Shown: in pieces, positions 1 to 5,411 of the stretch | Layout: each line of letters begins with the position of its first letter | How positions within the stretch are numbered: position 1 is the stretch's first letter | NCBI GenBank assembly: GCA_003446295.1 | Contig: DMBB01000067.1 | Location: forward strand, 1-5,411 | DNA: 5,411 nucleotides | Origin: Erysipelotrichaceae bacterium | GTDB taxonomy: Bacteria; Bacillota_I; Bacilli_A; Erysipelotrichales; Erysipelotrichaceae | Reading direction: 5' to 3' | Program-made: the position numbers and the translations under genes | The notes under the pieces: generated by a model | Told to the model about the DNA's origin: nothing | Databases searched by the model: none | What the model saw: only the letters and a program-made list of their open reading frames with translations

Positions 1-79
1 CAAATAATAATATACCTGTTTTTCACTGTACCTGTCCGTACAAGTTGGATTTTGCCATCGGGAATCATAAAATGAAGAC
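1..79. other. Left edge, no assignable gene
   Basis: This short stretch is AT-rich at its left end. Two plus-strand frames are open from the edge, stopping at 73-75 and 81-83. The second gives an ATGA overlap with the acetyltransferase start and so could be the last 26 codons of an upstream gene. On the minus strand a frame is also open leftward from an ATG at 66-68. None of these is long enough to recognise, and no good promoter or ribosome binding site is visible, so I leave the stretch unassigned. Confidence 0.3.
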
Positions 80-625
80 ATGAAGAAACTGTTTGATGAA
101 ATACCGTATATGGATCATGACAGACTCGTTCTGAAGAAACTGGAAGAAACGGATTCCGAAGCACTCCTTGAACTGATTCGCAGCGACAACGTATACAGAT
201 ATCTCCCATCCTTCCTGTTTGAACGGCAGTTCGGTGATGATATGCATGAAATGATCAGGGAACTGTATTCCGAATGCTTTGAACAGAAGGAATCCCTGAT
301 CCTGGGCATTTATTTAAAAGACGGGATGCGCTTCTGCGGGCTGGCTGAATATTACGGTTATAAAGATGCGATCCATAAGACATGCCTTGGCTACAGGCTG
401 ATGGAGTCATGCTGGGGGACAGGGGATCGCTTCGGAAACAGTGGCTATGATGATCAATTATTGTTTCTCACAGACGGATATCGAGATCATCACTGCCAGC
501 ACAATGATCGAAAACCGTGCTTCCGCCAGAGTGCTGGAAAAGAACGGGTTTATCATGACAGCGCATGCCGTACCTGAGGACTGGGGCTATCGTGAACCGA
601 CACCTGCGACAAATGGTTCCGCTGA
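80..625 (+). pseudogene. GNAT-family N-acetyltransferase (RimJ/RimL-like), broken by two compensating frameshifts
   Basis: Proteins of this family transfer an acetyl group from acetyl-CoA to an amine, such as a protein N-terminus or a small molecule; the substrate here cannot be told. The first 112 or so codons read as a normal GNAT N-terminus (DRLVLKKLEETD near residue 14, then FCGLAEYYGY and LGYRLMESCWG). The frame is then lost at a run of five G at 414-418. Removing one G gives CWGQGIASETVAMM, the acetyl-CoA pyrophosphate-binding loop (motif A). The shifted frame continues with ENRASARVLEKNGF (motif B) and PEDWGYREPTPA. Adding one G near 608 then gives the usual ending ADKWFR and a TGA at 623-625, back in the original frame. 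The repaired protein would be 181 residues, a normal family length. As written, translation from 80 ends at 577 with a scrambled tail. No strong Shine-Dalgarno precedes the ATG at 80; an alternative start is at 110. The gene converges on the LysR gene with a 32-bp gap and no visible terminator. Real decay and sequencing error in G runs are both possible. Confidence 0.85.
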
Positions 626-657
626 ACAGATCATAGATGCATCAATATCCTGCAGGA

Positions 658-1545
658 TCAGAGCTGAGGCTTGTGTTCCTTCAGGTATGCATACATGATC
701 TTTTTAAAACGTTCTATTGTTTCAGTACGGCTTTCTCTGGGTGAGCGGTGTTCGAGCAGATAGAATGTACGCTCCGGTACCTTTACGGACAGCTTCAGAG
801 ATTCAAAATGAAACCGTGACATCATACCGCTGACTGCGCTTGCCGGACAGATCGACCACTGTCCAGGCTCTGTCAGATAATAGGGGACCATGGAACTGGT
901 GCCTGCATGCATGCGGTACCGTTTGCCCGGCCAGAGCTGGTCATGCCATATCTCAAATTCATCAGACCATCTGGAATAGATCTCTTTCCCGGGATCCAGA
1001 TCATCGGGATCGATCGTTTCACCCTGTTTTCCGCACGGATAGATGACGATGTACATTTCTTCCGTAAATAATCTGGTGATTTTCAGCCTCTTTGACGGAA
1101 GCAGCCGGTTTACCATGCCAAGATCCAGTCTCTGTGCTTCCATGGCGGCGTAGATCTCACGGGAGTGCATCGTATGCATATATAGCCGGATATCCTTCTC
1201 TTCTCTCAGGATCTGATTGTACAGATCGCTGAAGGAAAAGCAGTTCAGCATATCAACGGATCCGATCGTGATCTCATGGATGCCGGATGAAGCGGATATG
1301 CCATGGAATTCGTTTGATAATGCCTGCCACTGGCGGGCAAGGACAAGGAACTCTTCACCATAAGCGGTCAGTTCCACTTTTCTCATACCGGATCTGCGTA
1401 TGATCAGCTGAACACCTAGTTCCTCCTCCAGTGTTTTGATCCGTTTGGACACAGCTCCTTGTGTCACATACATGATATCTGCGGCTTTCGTGATGCTTCC
1501 CTGATCAACGACATTGCAGAATGCCTCAATATCTTCAAGCTTCAT
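658..1545 (-). CDS. LysR-type transcriptional regulator
   Basis: This is a 295-residue protein, a typical LysR length. Residues 1-60 or so form the winged helix-turn-helix: MKLEDIEAFCNVV, then GSITKAADIMYVTQGAVSKRIKTLEEELG cut by the usual turn (AA...VTQGAVS), followed by the family's LTAYGEEFL wing and linker-helix start near residue 60. Residues of about 90-290 form the effector-binding domain (ITIGSV start, LDLGMV and YIVIYP strands); the ligand cannot be predicted. The start is fixed by GGAGG at 1550-1554, four bases before the ATG. It is transcribed divergently from the phospho-beta-glucosidase gene across a 113-bp spacer that holds two LysR-type boxes, so the glucosidase gene is the most likely target, together with its own promoter. 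LysR proteins normally act as tetramers that activate a divergent gene when an inducer binds and repress themselves. No terminator is evident downstream, towards the convergent acetyltransferase remnant. Confidence 0.93.
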   Translation of the reverse strand: MKLEDIEAFCNVVDQGSITKAADIMYVTQGAVSKRIKTLEEELGVQLIIRRSGMRKVELTAYGEEFLVLARQWQALSNEFHGISASSGIHEITIGSVDMLNCFSFSDLYNQILREEKDIRLYMHTMHSREIYAAMEAQRLDLGMVNRLLPSKRLKITRLFTEEMYIVIYPCGKQGETIDPDDLDPGKEIYSRWSDEFEIWHDQLWPGKRYRMHAGTSSMVPYYLTEPGQWSICPASAVSGMMSRFHFESLKLSVKVPERTFYLLEHRSPRESRTETIERFKKIMYAYLKEHKPQL

Positions 1546-1559
1546 ATATCCTCCAAAAA

Positions 1560-1576
1560 CATTCTGAAAAGGAATG
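1560..1576. promoter_or_regulatory. LysR box 1 (CATTC-N7-GAATG), candidate recognition site
   Basis: A perfect 5+5 inverted repeat, CATTC and GAATG around a 7-base centre, contains the T-N11-A signature (T1562, A1574) that LysR regulators recognise. Its centre at 1568 lies about 65 bp upstream of the predicted glucosidase transcription start, the usual place for the high-affinity recognition site. It also covers the predicted start of the lysR transcript. Confidence 0.6.
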
Positions 1577-1577
1577 A

Positions 1578-1583
1578 ATTATA
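1578..1583 (-). promoter_or_regulatory. Probable -10 element of the lysR gene
   Basis: The minus strand reads a perfect TATAAT here (plus strand ATTATA). It would start transcription near 1571 and give a leader of about 26 nt carrying the GGAGG at 1550-1554. The -35 position (1601-1606, minus ATGAAA) is a poor match. A second perfect TATAAT lies on the minus strand at 1610-1615 and is an alternative. LysR box 1 would cover the predicted start point, which fits autorepression. Confidence 0.45.
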
Positions 1584-1597
1584 TCTTTAACATGATG

Positions 1598-3143
<1,546 letters not shown>

Positions 3144-3169
3144 CAGAATAGCCGGTCATGACTATGAAG

Positions 3170-3204
3170 GCATCTGCGGATCGATGATCTGCGGATGCTT
3201 TTTT
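3170..3204 (+). terminator. Intrinsic terminator after the phospho-beta-glucosidase gene
   Basis: The arms are GCATCTGCGGATC (3170-3182) and GATCTGCGGATGC (3186-3198). They pair along 13 positions with two G-U wobbles around a 3-base loop and are followed at once by six T (3199-3204). The hairpin begins 27 bases after the stop codon and separates the glucosidase transcript from the LRR surface protein gene. Confidence 0.88.
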
Positions 3205-3297
3205 CAGTGCCTGACGGTATTTCTCCTAAGACAAAAGATATATCTGCTGTGACTTTGATATATAAGCATTTATTACAAAAGTAGACCGCTTCTTTTT

Positions 3298-3306
3298 TGA
3301 TATACT
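3298..3306 (+). promoter_or_regulatory. Probable extended -10 promoter of the LRR surface protein gene
   Basis: TGATATACT is a TGN extension followed by TATACT, which matches five of six bases of the consensus. No convincing -35 exists at the right distance (3278-3283 reads AAAGTA), as is common for extended -10 promoters. A T-run (3293-3298) directly precedes it. The start would lie near 3313, giving a leader of roughly 39 nt. Confidence 0.45.
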
Positions 3307-3338
3307 GAGTACATTCTGATCAATATCATAATCAATCC

Positions 3339-3346
3339 GGAGGAGG
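3339..3346 (+). promoter_or_regulatory. Strong ribosome binding site fixing the LRR protein start
   Basis: GGAGGAGG lies five bases before the ATG at 3352. It is an unusually full anti-Shine-Dalgarno match and decides the start of the long open frame, whose first codons then give a clean signal peptide. Confidence 0.85.
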
Positions 3347-3351
3347 ATCAT

Positions 3352-3432
3352 ATGTCTGTTAATCATAAGTCACTGTTGTCAGTACTGCTGAGTATCCTGA
3401 TATCTTTCAGCAGTTCTTTTTCTGTTCTTGCA
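3352..3432 (+). other. Signal peptide of the LRR surface protein
   Basis: Residues 1-27 have one Lys and one His near the start (NHK), a core of Leu, Val, Ile and Phe mixed with Ser, and end in SVLA before EEEE, a standard signal peptidase I site. There is no lipobox cysteine, so a lipoprotein is unlikely. Confidence 0.8.
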
Positions 3433-5411
3433 GAAGAGGAAGAGATACCTGCTGAGCAGGAAGGACCCGATATTCAGGAAACAGTCATTCCCGAACAGGA
3501 AGAAACAGAAGAAGTTTCTGAGATCATTGAGGAAACACCCGTTGAAGATATGACGGAAACTGCAGAAACGGAACCGATGGAAACAGAGGAAGAAGTCCTG
3601 CAGAACGAAGAAGCAGAGACTGCTCCGGAAGAGGTCACTGAAGAAGAATCGGAAACAGAACTGTTTGCAGAAAGTACAGAGGATGGTTATACCTGGTCTG
3701 CAGGTACTAATGGAACGGCTGCCATCACCGGGTATACCGGAACAGATACTGAATTGACTATCCCTGCGGAGATCGATGGGAATAAGGTGACGTCCATTTC
3801 TGCAAATGCTTTTAAAAACAAGACCGCTATCACAAAAGTCATCCTGCCGGAAGGTATGATGCAGCTTTATGGATATGTTTTTGCAGGATGTACATCATTG
3901 GAAGAAATCGTGCTGCCTTCAACACTGACAATGATCGGAGATCATTGTTTCAGCGGCTGCAAGGGCCTGAAAAAAATAAATCCGCAGGAGGGGATCGTAA
4001 CGATCTTTGCCTATGCATTTGAGAACTGCACAAGCCTGGAAGAGATCCATCTGCCTGACAGTGTCACGAAAATGGGATACCAGGTATTCCTGAATGATAA
4101 AGCACTGAAAACAGTCAATTATCCGAAAAACTACAACACTTCCATAGATGGGTACGGTGCGAACAGCTACGCATTCGGTCAGCTGTTTTATGGCTGTACA
4201 TCATTGGAGACAGTAACGATCCCTGAAGGAACAGAAACAATTGCAAATTATGCATTCAGCAAATCTCACATTAAGACGATACAGATCCCGGACAGTGTCA
4301 CACTGATCGGTTCGTATGCGTTCAGCGAATGTGCGAATCTGACAGAGATCAGTGTTCCGGGAAGTGTCACAAAGATTGATACATATGCTTTTTACAAATG
4401 TACCAATCTGACCGACATCACGCTGAATGAAGGACTGACACAGCTGCAGGGATTTGCATTCTCCAGTTGTACCGGTCTGGAAGAGATCAAACTGCCGTCC
4501 ACAATGGGTTATGTCGGAGATCACAATTTCTATGGATGTACAAATCTGAAACGAGTCACAATTCCGGAAGATCTGAAAACGATCTATGCCTATGCCTTTG
4601 CAAACTGCACAAGTCTGGAAGAGATTCACCTGCCGGACAGTGTCACGACAATGGGATACAGTGTCTTCGCGAATGACACAGCCCTGAAGACAGTCAATTA
4701 TCCGAAGAGTTATAACAGCTCCATAGACGGGTATGGGGCAAACAACTATGAATTCGGCCAGTTGTTCTTTGGATGCACTTCATTGGAGACAGTAACGATT
4801 CCTGAAGGAACAGAAACAATTGCAAATTATGCATTCCGCAATTCCAATATCAAAAGCATACAGATCCCGGAAAGCGTAGCGCTGATCGGTTCGTATGCGT
4901 TCAGCGGGTGTACAAATCTGCCGGAAGTCAGTATTCCCGGCTCTGTAACAAAGATCGATACATATGCCTTCTCAGGATGCACAAGTCTGACTGATGTAAC
5001 ACTGAATGAAGGACTGACACAGCTGCAGGGATTTGCATTCTCCAGCTGTACAAGTCTGGAAGAGATCAAACTGCCATCCACAATGGGTTATGTCGGAGAT
5101 CACAATTTCTACGGATGTACGAATCTGAAACAAGTCACTCTGCCGGAAGATCTGAAAACGATCTATGCCTATGCATTTGCAGACTGCACAAGCCTGGAAG
5201 AGATCTATCTGCCTGACAGTGTCACGAAAATGGGATACAGGGTCTTCGCAAATGACACAGCACTGAAGACAGTCAATTATCCGAAGAATTACAGCAGTTC
5301 CATAGATGGGTATGGTGCAAACAACTATGAATTCGGCCAGCTGTTCTATGGCTGTACATCACTGGAGACAGTGCTGATTCCGGATGGAACACAGAAGATA
5401 GCTGATTATGC
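3352..5411 (+). CDS. Secreted BspA-like leucine-rich-repeat surface protein, 3' end outside the window
   Basis: The frame is open for 686 complete codons from 3352 to the right edge, with no stop, so the protein is larger than seen. Residues 1-27 are a signal peptide (basic start, a hydrophobic stretch rich in Leu, Ile, Ser and Phe, cleavage after SVLA). Residues 28-110 are a Glu-rich, strongly acidic segment. Residues of about 111-162 form a cap (DGYTW, AAITGY, LTIPAEIDG, VTSI, NAF). From residue 163 the LRR_5/BspA pattern repeats: a beta-strand followed by LP or IP, a short loop, I-G-x-Y-A-F, then GCTSLEE or a variant. Units are mostly 23 residues and are grouped into 193-residue super-repeats. 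Proteins of this type are exported, and some bind host matrix proteins or other bacteria; whether this one does is inference. How it is anchored (LPXTG motif, choline- or wall-binding modules) is unknown because the C-terminus is missing. It has its own promoter and follows a terminator, so it is a separate transcript from the glucosidase. Confidence 0.93.
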   Translation, partial: MSVNHKSLLSVLLSILISFSSSFSVLAEEEEIPAEQEGPDIQETVIPEQEETEEVSEIIEETPVEDMTETAETEPMETEEEVLQNEEAETAPEEVTEEESETELFAESTEDGYTWSAGTNGTAAITGYTGTDTELTIPAEIDGNKVTSISANAFKNKTAITKVILPEGMMQLYGYVFAGCTSLEEIVLPSTLTMIGDHCFSGCKGLKKINPQEGIVTIFAYAFENCTSLEEIHLPDSVTKMGYQVFLNDKALKTVNYPKNYNTSIDGYGANSYAFGQLFYGCTSLETVTIPEGTETIANYAFSKSHIKTIQIPDSVTLIGSYAFSECANLTEISVPGSVTKIDTYAFYKCTNLTDITLNEGLTQLQGFAFSSCTGLEEIKLPSTMGYVGDHNFYGCTNLKRVTIPEDLKTIYAYAFANCTSLEEIHLPDSVTTMGYSVFANDTALKTVNYPKSYNSSIDGYGANNYEFGQLFFGCTSLETVTIPEGTETIANYAFRNSNIKSIQIPESVALIGSYAFSGCTNLPEVSIPGSVTKIDTYAFSGCTSLTDVTLNEGLTQLQGFAFSSCTSLEEIKLPSTMGYVGDHNFYGCTNLKQVTLPEDLKTIYAYAFADCTSLEEIYLPDSVTKMGYRVFANDTALKTVNYPKNYSSSIDGYGANNYEFGQLFYGCTSLETVLIPDGTQKIADY
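3433..3681 (+). other. Glu-rich acidic low-complexity segment
   Basis: Residues 28-110 (83 residues) contain 35 Glu and 2 Asp and no Lys, Arg or His by my count. The rest is mainly Thr, Val, Ile, Pro, Ala, Met and Ser in loose patterns such as EET, TETAETEP and METEEEV. It is probably disordered and extended, and lies between the signal peptide and the LRR domain. It may act as a spacer or as a metal- or surface-interacting region; neither role is shown by the sequence. Confidence 0.85.
3838..5411 (+). repeat. Tandem 579-bp (193-residue) super-repeat of eight LRR units
   Basis: Three copies lie end to end: 3838-4416 (residues 163-355), 4417-4995 (356-548) and 4996 to the edge (549-686, incomplete). 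Matching codons are exactly 579 bp apart, for example the TGT/TGC codons at 4195, 4774 and 5353. Each copy holds eight units of 23, 23, 23, 23, 33, 22, 23 and 23 residues. Unit 5 carries the extra IDGYGANNYEFGQ segment, and units 4 and 6 lack the Cys present in the other six. Copies 2 and 3 differ at 16 of about 139 comparable residues by eye. Copy 1 is more divergent in its first three units and close in units 4-8. Confidence 0.92.

Noticed and set aside
1..83. Possible C-terminus of an upstream gene ending in an ATGA overlap at 80-83, or the start of a minus-strand gene from an ATG at 66-68
   Set aside because: Each is under 30 codons, none is recognisable, the frames contradict each other, and the minus-strand start has no ribosome binding site and would leave only 11 bp to the acetyltransferase start.
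648..657. TCCTGCAGGA palindrome between the convergent acetyltransferase and lysR genes, considered as a bidirectional terminator
   Set aside because: The perfect 10-bp palindrome has no loop and no T-tract on either side, so it would not work as an intrinsic terminator.
3237..3263. GATATAT direct repeat (3237-3243 and 3257-3263) upstream of the LRR gene
   Set aside because: Short AT-rich words at a 20-bp distance are common in intergenic DNA, and no further copy supports an iteron or operator.
3317..3328. TGAT-CAAT-ATCA inverted repeat in the leader of the LRR gene, considered as an operator
   Set aside because: Four-base arms are expected by chance in AT-rich leader sequence and no regulator with this target is nearby.
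4201..4629. Minus-strand open frame of 142 codons, with similar ones at 4827-5081
   Set aside because: Antisense to the LRR repeats; its own internal repetition simply mirrors the repeats of the real gene.

Overview
The window looks like chromosome of a Gram-positive, host-associated Bacillota bacterium. Strong GGAGG-type ribosome binding sites precede three of the four genes. There is a cytoplasmic phospho-beta-glucosidase of the kind used with PTS sugar uptake, and a secreted BspA-type leucine-rich-repeat (LRR) protein of the kind abundant in gut and oral Firmicutes. An Erysipelotrichia-like host is my best guess from general family knowledge; no 16S or other marker is present to prove it.

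Layout from left to right. Positions 1-79 hold no feature I can support. Positions 80-625 carry a GNAT acetyltransferase gene broken by two single-base indels: an extra G in a G5 run at 414-418 and a missing G near 608. Each shifts the frame, and together they restore it, so the intended protein (about 181 residues) is still readable. Positions 658-1545 (minus strand) encode a LysR-type regulator convergent with the acetyltransferase and divergent from the next gene. The 113-bp divergent spacer (1546-1658) holds two T-N11-A inverted repeats whose centres are 31 bp apart. Relative to the predicted start of the glucosidase transcript they lie near -65 and -34, the classical LysR recognition and activation positions. 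Positions 1659-3143 encode a complete family 1 glycoside hydrolase (GH1), best read as 6-phospho-beta-glucosidase, followed by a strong intrinsic terminator at 3170-3204.

From 3352 to the right edge an open reading frame runs without a stop (686 complete codons). It encodes a large secreted protein with three parts: a signal peptide, an 83-residue Glu-rich segment with no basic residues, and BspA-like LRRs. The LRRs form a higher-order tandem array with an exact 579-bp (193-residue) period. Each period holds eight LRR units, one of them enlarged by a 10-residue insert. Two full copies and most of a third are visible.

The LysR regulator and the glucosidase probably form a self-contained regulon in which the regulator senses a sugar-derived or other signal and controls a single-gene transcript. 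No PTS transporter lies in the window, so the phosphorylated substrate would have to come from a transporter encoded elsewhere. The LRR protein has its own promoter and appears unrelated in function. The most unusual items are the 193-residue super-repeat, the well-positioned LysR boxes in front of a gene type more often controlled by antiterminators or GntR-type repressors, and the doubly frameshifted acetyltransferase.
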